This document shows, one piece after another, positions 29,280 to 37,475 of a stretch of DNA of 64,000 nt. Origin of the DNA: Halomonas alkalisoli (GTDB lineage Bacteria; Pseudomonadota; Gammaproteobacteria; Pseudomonadales; Halomonadaceae); NCBI RefSeq assembly GCF_021412585.1, contig NZ_JAKCMI010000041.1, positions 1 through 64,000 on the forward strand, given 5' to 3'. How positions within the stretch are numbered: the stretch's first letter is position 1; each line of letters starts with the position of its first letter. The position numbers and the translations under genes are program-made. Below the pieces are notes generated by a model, which saw nothing but the letters and a program-made list of their open reading frames with translations, searched no databases and had not been told where the DNA came from.

Positions 29280-30152
29280 TCAGCGAAAGCGCCGCTGGGC
29301 GAGCAGATGGCGCACCAGCGGCGCCAGGATCAGTTCGATGGCCAGCGACATCCTGGCGCCGGGCACCACCAGGGTGTGCGGGCGGCTCATGAAGGAGTCC
29401 TGGATCATCGCCAGCAGCCACGGAAAATCCACGGTGGAAGGGTCGCGAAAACGAATGACCACGAAGGATTCGGCGTCGTTGGGGATGTCCTGCACCTCGA
29501 AGGGGTTGGAGGTATCCACCGTGGGCACGCGCTGGAAGTTGATGTGGGTACGGGAGAACTGCGGCTGGATGTAGCGCACATAGTCGCCCATGCGGCCCAG
29601 GATGGTATCGATCACCGCCTCCTGGGAGTAGCCACGCATCTTGATGTCGCGATCGATCTTCTGGATCCACTCCAGGTTCATGGTCGGTGCGACACCCACC
29701 AGCAGGTCCACGTGCCGGGCGATATCGTGCTCGGCGGTCACCAGGCCGCCGTGCAGCCCCTCGTAGAAGAGCAGGTCGGTACCGCAGGGCAGCGGCTGCC
29801 ACTCGGTGAAGGTGCCGACCCGGTAGCCGGCCTCGATCATCTGCTTGTCTTCGGCGTGGATATAGTGCCGGAAGGTCCCGGTACCGTGCTCGCCATACTC
29901 CAGGAAGAGCGTCTCGAGCCGGTCCAGCAGGTTGGCCTCCACGGCGAAGTGGGACAGCTCATCCTTGCGCTCGGGCTCCTCGCGGAAGATGCGCGCCAGC
30001 TCGTCCCGGGTGTAACGATGGAAGGCGTCGCCATCGACGATGGCGGCATGCACGTCCTCCCTGGCGAACATCCGCTCGAAGGTTCGCTTCACCGTCGTCG
30101 TGCCGGCCCCGGAGGAGCCGGTCACGGCGATAATGGGGTATTCTCGCGACAT
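29280..30152 (-). CDS. prkB: PrkB-like phosphoribulokinase/uridine kinase family protein
   Basis: 290 residues, similar end to end to E. coli PrkB. P-loop VTGSSGAGTTTVKR near residue 10, then VDGDAFHRYTRDE, LFYEGLHGGLVT and HVDLLVGVAPTMNLEWIQKI, with QFSRTHINFQRVPTVDTSNP further on. The family phosphorylates ribulose-5-phosphate in autotrophs, but there is no Rubisco or other Calvin-cycle gene nearby and the role in heterotrophs is unknown. Followed 59 bases later by the HIT gene and preceded by a thioesterase gene 13 bases away. Confidence 0.88.
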   Translation of the reverse strand: MSREYPIIAVTGSSGAGTTTVKRTFERMFAREDVHAAIVDGDAFHRYTRDELARIFREEPERKDELSHFAVEANLLDRLETLFLEYGEHGTGTFRHYIHAEDKQMIEAGYRVGTFTEWQPLPCGTDLLFYEGLHGGLVTAEHDIARHVDLLVGVAPTMNLEWIQKIDRDIKMRGYSQEAVIDTILGRMGDYVRYIQPQFSRTHINFQRVPTVDTSNPFEVQDIPNDAESFVVIRFRDPSTVDFPWLLAMIQDSFMSRPHTLVVPGARMSLAIELILAPLVRHLLAQRRFR

Positions 30153-30165
30153 CAGTTACCCTCTC

Positions 30166-30609
30166 TCAAGCGAATTCTCCCGAGCCCAGCTGACTCAGAA
30201 AAGACTCCGGTAGAGAAACCACCTTACCACCCCGGGACGGGTCGACCAGCAGCATGGTCAACATGGCCGTCGCCACCTGGCGCCGATCACTACGGCGCAC
30301 CATGCGATGAAACACCTTGAGTCCCTTGCCTTCCGGAACCGGGATCGCGGTGGTCACCTCGAGCACATCCGGCCAGTAGGCCTCGGCCTGATACTGCACG
30401 GCAAGCTCGCCCACCACACCGGGGAACCCACCGACATTCCGCTCGCTGGCACCCAGCGTGGCGAGTGCTGCCGCCCGCGCCTCGTGCAGCAGTGAAATCA
30501 ACGTATCGTGGCCGAGGTGCTGGGCGTAGTTCATGTCCCCCACGCGCACGCTCAAGGTGTGCACATGACGCCAGGCGTGCTCGGGAAATTCCAGCTTGAT
30601 ACGCTCCAT
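30166..30609 (-). CDS. Acyl-CoA thioesterase, YbgC/FadM-type hotdog fold
   Basis: 147 residues from the ATG at 30609 (ribosome site gggag). Hotdog-fold features: RVGDMNYAQHLGHDTLISLLHEAR (active-site region) and the central strand VVGELAVQYQAEAYWPDVLEV. Proteins of this class hydrolyse short-to-medium acyl-CoA thioesters. The specific substrate is unknown. The frame is open well upstream inside purD, but only this start fits the family. It sits between purD and the kinase gene on one strand. Confidence 0.82.
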   Translation of the reverse strand: MERIKLEFPEHAWRHVHTLSVRVGDMNYAQHLGHDTLISLLHEARAAALATLGASERNVGGFPGVVGELAVQYQAEAYWPDVLEVTTAIPVPEGKGLKVFHRMVRRSDRRQVATAMLTMLLVDPSRGGKVVSLPESFLSQLGSGEFA

Positions 30610-30646
30610 TCTCGCTCCCAGGTCGTGTTCTGTACGCCAGCGGCAA

Positions 30647-31942
30647 TCAGCCGTCCTGCCGCTCCCGGGCGATCGCCCGGTGTGCGATATCGCGGCGGAA
30701 GTGGCTGTCGCTCCAGCGAATGGCGTCAACGCCTTCATAGGCCAGGTCTCGCGCCCGGGATACGCCCTCGCCCAGGGCCGTGACACAGAGCACACGCCCA
30801 CCGGCGGTGACCACCTGCCCTTGGTCATTGTCGGCCGTACCGGCATGGAAGACCTTGCAGCCGGTACGCTCCGCCGCTTCGATCCCGTCGATGATGTCGC
30901 CCTTGCGGTAGTCGCCCGGGTAGCCACCGGCCGCCAGCACCACGCCCACCGAGGCTCGTCCATCCCAGTCGCAGGTATGGCCCGCCAGCTCCCCGTTCGC
31001 TCCTGCCAGGCAGAGCTCGGCCAGGTCGGACCGCAGGCGCAGCATGATCGGCTGGGTTTCCGGGTCGCCAAAGCGACAGTTGTATTCGATCACCCGGGGA
31101 TTGCCCTCGGCGTCGATCATCAGCCCGGCATAGAGAAAACCGCTGTACGGATGCCCCTCCGCCGCCATGCCGTGCACCGTAGGCATGATCACATCCTGCA
31201 TGATCCGCTCGTGGACCGCCTCGGTCACCACCGGCGCCGGCGAGTAGGCGCCCATGCCGCCGGTATTGGGCCCTTCGTCGCCGTCAAGCGCCCGCTTGTG
31301 ATCCTGGCTGGTGGCCATGGGCAGTACGCTCTCGCCATCGACCATGACGATGAAGCTCGCTTCCTCGCCCTCGAGAAACTCTTCGATCACCACCCGTGCC
31401 CCGGCGTCGCCGAAGGCGTTGGCCTCCAGCATGTCACGCACGGCCGCCTCGGCCTCGCCCAGGGTCATGGCGACGATGACACCCTTGCCGGCCGCCAGGC
31501 CGTCGGCCTTGATCACGATGGGTGCGCCCTGCTCAGCCAGATAGGCCAGTGCCGGCTCGACCTCGGTAAAGGTGCGGTAGGCAGCGGTGGGGATGGCATG
31601 ACGCGCCAGGAAGTCCTTGGTGAAGGACTTCGATCCTTCGAGCTGGGCCGCCCCGGCGGTGGGGCCAAAAATGGCCAGGCCCGCCTCGCGAAAGCGATCG
31701 ACGATGCCCGCGACCAGCGGCGCCTCCGGGCCAACGATGGTCAGGTCGATGGCCTCCTCCTTCGCAAACGTCACCAGCCCATCCAGGTCGGCTACGTCGA
31801 TGGCGACATTGGCCACGCCCGCCTCCCGGGCGGTACCGGCATTGCCGGGGGCCACGAAAACGCGTACGACGCGAGGCGACTGGGCGACCTTCCAGGCCAG
31901 GGCATGTTCGCGGCCACCGCCGCCGATGATCAGTACCTTCAT
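30647..31942 (-). CDS. purD: Phosphoribosylamine-glycine ligase PurD
   Basis: ATP-grasp enzyme for step two of purine synthesis. 431 residues. N-terminal KVLIIGGGGREHALAWKVAQ, ATP-grasp stretches FTKDFLARHAIPTAAY and VIKADGLAAGKGVIVA, then GPNTGGMGAYSPAPVV and EYNCRFGDPETQPIM. All motifs intact. It is preceded by phaR (126 bases) and followed by a thioesterase gene. Confidence 0.96.
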   Translation of the reverse strand: MKVLIIGGGGREHALAWKVAQSPRVVRVFVAPGNAGTAREAGVANVAIDVADLDGLVTFAKEEAIDLTIVGPEAPLVAGIVDRFREAGLAIFGPTAGAAQLEGSKSFTKDFLARHAIPTAAYRTFTEVEPALAYLAEQGAPIVIKADGLAAGKGVIVAMTLGEAEAAVRDMLEANAFGDAGARVVIEEFLEGEEASFIVMVDGESVLPMATSQDHKRALDGDEGPNTGGMGAYSPAPVVTEAVHERIMQDVIMPTVHGMAAEGHPYSGFLYAGLMIDAEGNPRVIEYNCRFGDPETQPIMLRLRSDLAELCLAGANGELAGHTCDWDGRASVGVVLAAGGYPGDYRKGDIIDGIEAAERTGCKVFHAGTADNDQGQVVTAGGRVLCVTALGEGVSRARDLAYEGVDAIRWSDSHFRRDIAHRAIARERQDG

Positions 31943-32068
31943 CCGCTACACTACCTATCTCTGACTGGGTGAAACCGGGCTTGGACGACGCCTGGCCGGG
32001 CCTCGTGAAAAACGGGCATGAAAAACGTCGCGGCATTATGTCAGAAAGCCGCCGTCGACGCGCCCCGC

Positions 32069-32563
32069 TCAGGACTCCTTGGTCTCGTCGTCCTTCCCGT
32101 CGCGCTTGTCATCATCGTGCTTGTCACCGTTATTAGCCTGACCCTGACCGATGGTCTTCTGCCAGAAACGCATGTTCTCTTCTGCCATCTCGCGCATCAG
32201 GTCCATGGGCGAATGGCGCATGGCCTGTTGCCACTGGTCCTGCATGCGCTTCTGCTGCTCGAGCATCAGCTGCGTGCCCTGCTCCAGATAGCGCGCCAGG
32301 GGAAGCGGCTGGGCCATGTCGTAGACGCGGATGAACTGGGCCAGCAGGTCATTGGAGAAGACTTCGGAGTCCCCGTCGGCCTGCTCCTGCTCGATGATGA
32401 TCGACAGCAGGATGGTGCGGGTAAGGTCCTCGCCGCTCTTGGCGTCCTCGACCCGGAAAGGCTCCTCGTCGAGGATCAGGCGACGCAGGTCCTCTAGCGT
32501 CACATAGCGGCTCTGTTGGGTATCATAGAGCCTACGGTTGGCATACTTGCGAATCACGCGCAC
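32069..32563 (-). CDS. phaR: Polyhydroxyalkanoate synthesis repressor PhaR
   Basis: DNA-binding regulator that senses PHA granules and represses phasin genes. N-terminal VIRKYANRRLYDTQQSRYVTLED is the PHB/PHA accumulation DNA-binding domain, followed by DAKSGEDLTRTILLSIIIEQEQ and the granule-binding-like FSNDLLAQFIRVYD. The C-terminus is strongly charged (GDKHDDDKRDGKDDE). I place the start at the GTG 32563, since aaggag lies eight bases ahead of it. An ATG six codons upstream (32581) has no ribosome site. No PHA synthase gene is in the window. Confidence 0.88.
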   Translation of the reverse strand: MRVIRKYANRRLYDTQQSRYVTLEDLRRLILDEEPFRVEDAKSGEDLTRTILLSIIIEQEQADGDSEVFSNDLLAQFIRVYDMAQPLPLARYLEQGTQLMLEQQKRMQDQWQQAMRHSPMDLMREMAEENMRFWQKTIGQGQANNGDKHDDDKRDGKDDETKES

Positions 32564-32659
32564 GGTGGCACTCCTTGTCATGAAAGGCAGGCTTGCCCTT
32601 TGCTGCTATTGTGCACCGCGCCACCGCCCTTGCAAATCGAACCGAATTAACGAGACCCG

Positions 32660-33373
32660 ATGAACCTGATCCTGCTCGCCCCCGACGACATCGAACACGA
32701 CCAGCTGGCGTGCATTCGCGACCCTCGCCGCCTGCGCCATCTCAAGGAGGTGCACCGCGCCCGCATCGGCGATGCGATGACACTGGGCGTGGCGGGTGGA
32801 GGCATCGGCCGCGGCGAGCTGCTGGCGCTCGACGAGCACGAGGCGCGCTTCGCCCTCGGCGCACTGGACACCCCGCCGCCGCCGCCGCTACCGGCACACC
32901 TCGTCCTCGCGCTGCCGCGCCCACGGATGCTGGCCAGGAGCCTCGAGCACGTCACGGCTCTCGGGGTGAAGACGATCACGCTGCTGCATTCGCGAAGGGT
33001 GGAAAAGAGCTACTGGCAGTCGCCGGAACTCGCCCCCGAGAAGATTCACGCCCATCTCGTGCTGGGACTGGAGCAGGCCCGGGATACCGTGATGCCCAGG
33101 GTGAATCTGGCCAAGGGTTTTCGCCCCTTCGTCGAGGACGTGCTGCCGGGGCTACTCGAGACACGGCGAGGCCTGCTGGCACACCCCGGAATGCCACAGC
33201 CCTGCCCACGGGGCATCGAAGAGCCCGTCGCACTGCTGGTGGGCCCCGAAGGTGGCTTCATACCCTTCGAGGTGGAGAGACTCATCGAGGCCGGCTGCGA
33301 GGGGATACACCTGGGGCCGCGCATCCTGCGGGTAGAGACCGCAGTGACCGCCCTGCTGGCCCGGTTGTTCTGA
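32660..33373 (+). CDS. rsmE: 16S rRNA (uracil1498-N3)-methyltransferase RsmE
   Basis: SPOUT-fold methyltransferase for U1498 of 16S rRNA. 237 residues. N-terminal PUA-like part from HLKEVHRARIGDAMTLG, then the knot with LLVGPEGGFIPFEVE near residue 192 and LGPRILRVETAVTALLARLF at the end, which binds AdoMet. Full length. Divergent from phaR. Confidence 0.93.
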   Translation: MNLILLAPDDIEHDQLACIRDPRRLRHLKEVHRARIGDAMTLGVAGGGIGRGELLALDEHEARFALGALDTPPPPPLPAHLVLALPRPRMLARSLEHVTALGVKTITLLHSRRVEKSYWQSPELAPEKIHAHLVLGLEQARDTVMPRVNLAKGFRPFVEDVLPGLLETRRGLLAHPGMPQPCPRGIEEPVALLVGPEGGFIPFEVERLIEAGCEGIHLGPRILRVETAVTALLARLF

Positions 33374-33416
33374 GGGGCCGATAAAAACCCGATGGTCCTG
33401 AAGCCGCCGGAGGGTG

Positions 33417-34007
33417 TCACTCCCTCTCGTCGCCGTCCTCTTCACCGTCTTCGTCATCGCTATCGTAGCGCATCACCTCGGTGTCCTCGTCACAGTCGGG
33501 CCCGTTGAGGAAGGTGCGGGTCACGTCGAGCAGGCCCAGGTGGCCGATGGTGCGCCGCCCCAGAAGCAGTGGATAGTGCATCTCCTCGCGGTTGCGCAGA
33601 CCGACCTGCTCCTCATAGATGGTGCTGCCCATGCAGACGTTCATCAGCACCACCAGGCGCTCGTCGCGGCCACCCGCACCACGCACGCGGATGTCGCGAT
33701 AGAGCGGCCGCTCCAGCGTTTCGGAGAACGTCTCGCCGCTTGCCTCGTCCAGGAGCTCCAGGCGAAAACGCACCCACTCCTCGCCCTCCTTCTCGAAGCG
33801 TTCGATATCGCGGGCATCGAGCGACGAGGTTAGCGCACCGCTATCGAGCTTGGCCTTTACCTCCACCCCCCAAGGCTCCAGGGTGGCCTTCTCGACCCAG
33901 CCGAAGACCTCCTGTTCAGCCATCGAAGCAGGCGCAATAGCGACCAGCAGCCATGCCCCGAGCGCCAGAGCGACCAGCCGCCGGCGCAGCAATAAATCCA
34001 CGTTCAT
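33417..34007 (-). CDS. Retropepsin-like aspartic protease, RimK-associated family (PF05618)
   Basis: 196 residues. A signal peptide or anchor (LVALALGAWLLVAIAPASMA) is followed by a single retropepsin-like domain: GWVEKATLEPWGVEVKAKLDSGALTSSLDA with the DSGA active-site motif near residue 55, and LLLGRRTIGHLGLLDVTRTF. The tail is acidic (DEDTEVMRYDSDDEDGEE). Annotated in many genomes as ATP-dependent zinc protease, a name not supported by the motif. It is likely periplasmic; the substrate is unknown. It converges with rsmE. Confidence 0.8.
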   Translation of the reverse strand: MNVDLLLRRRLVALALGAWLLVAIAPASMAEQEVFGWVEKATLEPWGVEVKAKLDSGALTSSLDARDIERFEKEGEEWVRFRLELLDEASGETFSETLERPLYRDIRVRGAGGRDERLVVLMNVCMGSTIYEEQVGLRNREEMHYPLLLGRRTIGHLGLLDVTRTFLNGPDCDEDTEVMRYDSDDEDGEEDGDERE

Positions 34008-34119
34008 GATATCTCCCTATCGAAAGCCACAAGAATGGCGCCGCCTCCCCAGAATGCCAGTCGCCCAGGCTGCTCCCCCCCGGCATGCGGTTACCGGACA
34101 ACAAACTTTAGGTATATCT

Positions 34120-34127
34120 ACTACACT
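34120..34127 (+). promoter_or_regulatory. sigma-S-like -10 element ahead of the LEA-like gene
   Basis: CTACACT followed by GAA at 34121-34130 matches the CTAYRCT core of stationary-phase/osmotic sigma-S promoters. It lies 33 bases before the start. No good -35 was found, as is usual for that class. Inference from motif only. Confidence 0.45.
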
Positions 34128-34159
34128 GAAGGTGTCATCAAGGAACAGGAGGACACTGT

Positions 34160-34750
34160 ATGACCCAGAGACGCTTTGCAAGGACGACACTTGCCACCTC
34201 GGCTGGCCTGCTGATCGCCGGCCTCACCATTGCCGGGGCACACGCCCAGTTCGAACCCCAGGGGCTCTATTCGGCCAGGGCGATTCTCGATGCCGAGGTA
34301 CACTTCGAAGCCGCCCCGGACAGCCAGCCCAGCGATGTCGTCGATATGCTGCTCGGTGACGACATGCAGGTTCACGCCCTGGTCATACGCTCCCATGCCG
34401 ATGTGGGACAGGATGGCGACCATATCGTGGTCACCAATGCCCACTACCGGCTGGTGACCCATGAAGAGGATGGCGAAACCACCCATGACGTGCTCGTGGA
34501 CGCCAACGAAGATGCCCTGACGGCCATGCCACGCTACGACCAGGACTGGTGGAACATGGCACGACAGCGCGCGCGGGATGCCTGGCATACCGCCGGCGAG
34601 GGTGCCGAAAGCGCCTGGCACCAGACGCGCGAAGGCGCCGACCGCATCGGCGAGGGTGCCGAACGCGCCTGGGAGCGCACCCAGGAAGGCGCCCACAGAG
34701 CCGGCCAAGCGGTCAGCGACCTGCTCAACAACTGGACCAACAACGACTGA
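34160..34750 (+). CDS. Secreted protein with LEA-like 11-residue repeats
   Basis: Unnamed family. 196 residues with signal peptide (about residues 1-29, AGAHA-QF). The first half, about 35-118, resembles a PRC-barrel-type beta domain (LLGDDMQVHALVIRSHADVG; HDVLVDANEDAL). The C-terminal part, residues 138-188, is made of repeats: ARDAWHTAGEG, AESAWHQTREG, a shortened ADRIGEG, AERAWERTQEG and AHRAGQAVSDL. Their 11-residue spacing and composition recall group 3 LEA proteins, which form amphipathic helices and protect against drying or salt. It has a good ribosome site (caggagg) and its own terminator. Confidence 0.7.
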   Translation: MTQRRFARTTLATSAGLLIAGLTIAGAHAQFEPQGLYSARAILDAEVHFEAAPDSQPSDVVDMLLGDDMQVHALVIRSHADVGQDGDHIVVTNAHYRLVTHEEDGETTHDVLVDANEDALTAMPRYDQDWWNMARQRARDAWHTAGEGAESAWHQTREGADRIGEGAERAWERTQEGAHRAGQAVSDLLNNWTNND

Positions 34751-34863
34751 CCTGCCCCAACACTGATCGGCGGAACCCTCTCGAATCCATTCGTGAGGAA
34801 CCATTCATGAAAAACCATTCATGAGCAGCCATCTCTGGAAAGGGTAACAGGAAGACCTCGCCG

Positions 34864-34890
34864 GACCCCGCCCTTCACGGCGGGGTCTTT
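34864..34890 (+). terminator. intrinsic terminator after the LEA-like gene
   Basis: Nine-base stem gaccccgcc (34864-34872) with ggcggggtc (34879-34887), six-base loop, then ttt. It lies 114 bases after the stop and ahead of the convergent transglycosylase gene. Confidence 0.7.
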
Positions 34891-34895
34891 CGCTG

Positions 34896-36203
34896 TCAGC
34901 GCTGTAATCGCTGCAACAGGCTGACCGTGGCGAAACCATCCGGGATCACACCGATCGAACGCTGATAGCTGCGCAGGCCGCTACGTGTATTGGGCCCCAG
35001 GATGCCGTCCGGGGTGCCGACTTCGAAGCCACGGGCATTGAGCGCCTGCTGCATTTCGCGGACCTGGCTGCGTGTCAGCGGCTGCTCATCTCGCGGCCAG
35101 CTGGAACGGATACCTTGACGACCGGCAACCTCGTTGGCCAGCGTGCCCACTGCCAGGGCATAGCTGGTCGCATTGTTGTAGCGCAGGATGGCCCGGAAGT
35201 TGGGGCCCACCAGAAAGGCCGGCCCGTCGGCGCCGGCGGGCGCAATGACCGAGGCTTCGGCGAACTCGGGCAGCGAACCGTCAGCGACGCCGCGCACCCC
35301 CTGGGCAGCCCATTCACGGCTGGCACGACGGGTGGTCAGTTCGGTCTGGGCGTAGTCGAAGTCATCCGGCAGCCGGACCTCCACCCCCCAGGGCTGGCCA
35401 GTCTGCCAGCCGGCCCGGGCGAGGTAGTTGGCGGTGGAGGCCATGACATCGGGAATGCTGCCCCAGATATCGCGGCGCCCGTCGCCATCGCCATCCACGG
35501 CATAGGCTTCGAAGCTCGATGGAATGAACTGGGTATGGCCCATGGCCCCGGCCCAGGAGCCGACCATGCGTTCCGGGGGGATGTCTCCGGCCTCGATGAT
35601 ACGCAGCGCAGCCATCAGCTCGCCGCGGGCAAAGGCGCTGCGGCGCCCCTCGAAGGCCAGGGTCGCCAGTGCCTCCAGGGTCGAGAAGTCACCGAAGTTA
35701 CCGCCGTAGTTGCTCTCGATTCCCCAGATCGCGACGATGATCTCCGCCGGCACGCCATAGCGCTCCTCCATGCGACGGGCGGTATCGCGATGCTCGGCAT
35801 GCTTGGCTTGCCCCTGCTGGATACGCGTTGATGAAACGGCGCTGTCCAGATACTGCCAGATGGGGCGTACGAACTCCGGCTGGGAACGATCCAGCTCGAT
35901 GACCCGTGGCCGATAGCGAACCCCATCCAGCGCCCGGGCCAGGGTCGCCTCGCCGATGCCCTCTGCGCGGGCCTCGCGGCGAAAGCGGGCCAGCCACGCA
36001 TTGAAGTCGGCGGGGGTGGCTGCGGGCTCCGAGCGCTCACTGGTCGTGGGCTCCCGGGCGGTCTCGGCCTCCTGTCCGCCGGCAGCCTGTCCGTTGGCAA
36101 CCTCAGGCGAGCGGTCGGCGGCTGACGCCTCCTGAACCGGACCGCTCTGGCATCCGGCGAGAAGCGCAACCAGCAGGGTGGCGGGGAAAATCTGGCGCAT
36201 CAT
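34896..36203 (-). CDS. Membrane-bound lytic murein transglycosylase, MltB family, with peptidoglycan-binding domain
   Basis: Lipoprotein that cleaves the glycan strand of peptidoglycan. From the ATG at 36203 (second ATG next to it) it has 435 residues. Lipobox LLAGC with C18, then a 50-residue Ala/Glu/Pro-rich linker and the SLT domain (DFNAWLARFRREARAEGIGE; catalytic Glu in WGIESNYGG; GSWAGAMGHTQFIPSSF; AVDGDGDGRRDIW). The C-terminal peptidoglycan-binding domain has LNARGFEVGTPDGILGPNTRS near residue 390. The frame extends to 36272 but the lipoprotein start is the sensible one. Close to MltB; a more exact family member is not assigned. Confidence 0.88.
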   Translation of the reverse strand: MMRQIFPATLLVALLAGCQSGPVQEASAADRSPEVANGQAAGGQEAETAREPTTSERSEPAATPADFNAWLARFRREARAEGIGEATLARALDGVRYRPRVIELDRSQPEFVRPIWQYLDSAVSSTRIQQGQAKHAEHRDTARRMEERYGVPAEIIVAIWGIESNYGGNFGDFSTLEALATLAFEGRRSAFARGELMAALRIIEAGDIPPERMVGSWAGAMGHTQFIPSSFEAYAVDGDGDGRRDIWGSIPDVMASTANYLARAGWQTGQPWGVEVRLPDDFDYAQTELTTRRASREWAAQGVRGVADGSLPEFAEASVIAPAGADGPAFLVGPNFRAILRYNNATSYALAVGTLANEVAGRQGIRSSWPRDEQPLTRSQVREMQQALNARGFEVGTPDGILGPNTRSGLRSYQRSIGVIPDGFATVSLLQRLQR

Positions 36204-36310
36204 GGTATCGGCATTCCTTGGCGTTGAATGCCCACGATAATGGCCCAGAAGCGCAGGCGAAACCAGCCTCATTGGTCATCGGATCGTCGATTTCTGTAAC
36301 CCCCGCCTCG

Positions 36311-36715
36311 TCAGGAAGGATCGCTCTCCCGGGGCTGGTGCACCGCATTGGCCTCGGTCTCCAGGCCACTCTTCAGCTCATGTGTCAGCGGGTCGTAGTT
36401 GGGCCGTAGCTCATCCTTCACGGTGCCGGACCAGAGCTTCGAGCCCACGAAATAGCCGGCTCGACCGATCACGTGTGCCGCCACCGGCGCCGTCATGACC
36501 ACGAAGACGATGATGGCGAAGGCACGGGCCACCACCGCCACCTCGCCGAAATGCACGGCCACCGAGAGCATGATCAGGATCACCCCCAGCGCCGCCGCCT
36601 TGGTCGTGGCATGCATGCGTGTCAGCAGGTCGGGCAGGCGCAGGATACCCAGCGCCGCCAGCAACATGAACAGTGCCCCGGTGAGAATCAGGAAGCCCTT
36701 GATCATCTCAATCAT
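36311..36715 (-). CDS. mrpG: Mrp Na+/H+ antiporter subunit G
   Basis: Last gene of the leftward seven-gene Mrp operon. 134 residues, three membrane segments (GFLILTGALFMLLAALGI, AAALGVILIMLSVAVHF, AFAIIVFVVMTAPVAAHVIG). MrpG family: FLILTGALFMLLAALGILRLPDLLTRMHATTK. The C-terminal tail after about residue 90 is hydrophilic. Start set at the ATG 36715 with ribosome site ggaggg; a GTG at 36730 is possible. Overlaps mrpF by eight bases. Confidence 0.9.
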   Translation of the reverse strand: MIEMIKGFLILTGALFMLLAALGILRLPDLLTRMHATTKAAALGVILIMLSVAVHFGEVAVVARAFAIIVFVVMTAPVAAHVIGRAGYFVGSKLWSGTVKDELRPNYDPLTHELKSGLETEANAVHQPRESDPS

Positions 36716-36977
36716 CCCTCGGCCCTCCACGCTCCAGGAAACGCGCGAAGCCGATGGCGGCCAGAAAGCCCATCAGCGCGATAACGATGGCGGCATCCAG
36801 AAAGCTGGAAACATCCATCTTGATGGCATAGACACCCACCATGCCCACCACGATGCTGGCGAACAGCTCCAGCGCCACTACCCGGTCGGGCAGACTGGGG
36901 CCTCTAACCACCCTCACGAAGGCCAGGATCAGGGCGAAGCTCATGAGCACCTGGCTGATCAGGATTACGGTATCCAC
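36708..36977 (-). CDS. mrpF: Mrp Na+/H+ antiporter subunit F
   Basis: 89 residues, three membrane segments, family motif RGPSLPDRVVALELFA (near residue 25) and FLDAAIVIALMGFLAAIGFARFLERG. It associates with the rest of the Mrp complex in the inner membrane. Between mrpE (24 bases upstream) and mrpG. Confidence 0.92.
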   Translation of the reverse strand: MDTVILISQVLMSFALILAFVRVVRGPSLPDRVVALELFASIVVGMVGVYAIKMDVSSFLDAAIVIALMGFLAAIGFARFLERGGPRDD

Positions 36978-37001
36978 ATCACCACCTCACCATCATCGAA
37001 C

Positions 37002-37475
37002 TCAACGGAACAGCTCCAGGGCACGACATTCCATTTCCTTGAGGTTGCGGCGCAGTTCCTCCTCGTCGTCGAGGAACATGGCATGAATGTAGAGCACCTT
37101 GCGATCGTCGGAGACATCCAGGCTAAGCGTGCCCGGGGTCAGGGAGATCAGGTTGGCGACCATGGTGATCTCCAGCTCGGTCCGCGCCTCCAGCGGCATG
37201 GCGATCACGCCCGGCTTCATGTGCCAGGGTGGCGTCAGGATGTCGAAACCGACACGCAGGTTGGCCTGGACCAGCTCCTTGATGAAGAATCCGAGGAAAC
37301 GCAGGATGCGTGGAATGCGGCCCGGATAGCCCTTGAGAGCCGGCACCTGGGGTTCGATCAGCACCAGGGTGATATAGCCGAACACCAGGCCGATCACCAG
37401 GTTCGGCCCCGAGAAGTCGCCGCTGAGAATGACCCAGGCCAGGGCCAGCAGCAGGTTCCATATCGCCCCCGTCAT
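37002..37475 (-). CDS. mrpE: Mrp Na+/H+ antiporter subunit E
   Basis: 157 residues, two or three N-terminal membrane segments (IWNLLLALAWVILSG; NLVIGLVFGYITLVL) and a soluble C-terminal half with PGVIAMPLEARTELEITMVANLISLTPGTLSLDV, the MrpE hallmark. Overlaps the mrpD stop by four bases. Confidence 0.92.
   Translation of the reverse strand: MTGAIWNLLLALAWVILSGDFSGPNLVIGLVFGYITLVLIEPQVPALKGYPGRIPRILRFLGFFIKELVQANLRVGFDILTPPWHMKPGVIAMPLEARTELEITMVANLISLTPGTLSLDVSDDRKVLYIHAMFLDDEEELRRNLKEMECRALELFR

Noticed and set aside
29280..30152. Phosphoribulokinase as a sign of carbon fixation
   Set aside because: The protein is the PrkB type found in heterotrophs, and no Rubisco or other Calvin-cycle genes are nearby.
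30610..31071. Long N-terminal extension of the thioesterase
   Set aside because: The frame overlaps purD in another frame; the family start at 30609 has a proper ribosome site.
33417..34007. Naming the protease ATP-dependent zinc protease
   Set aside because: The visible motif is a retropepsin-like DSGA, with no ATP-binding or zinc motif in the sequence.
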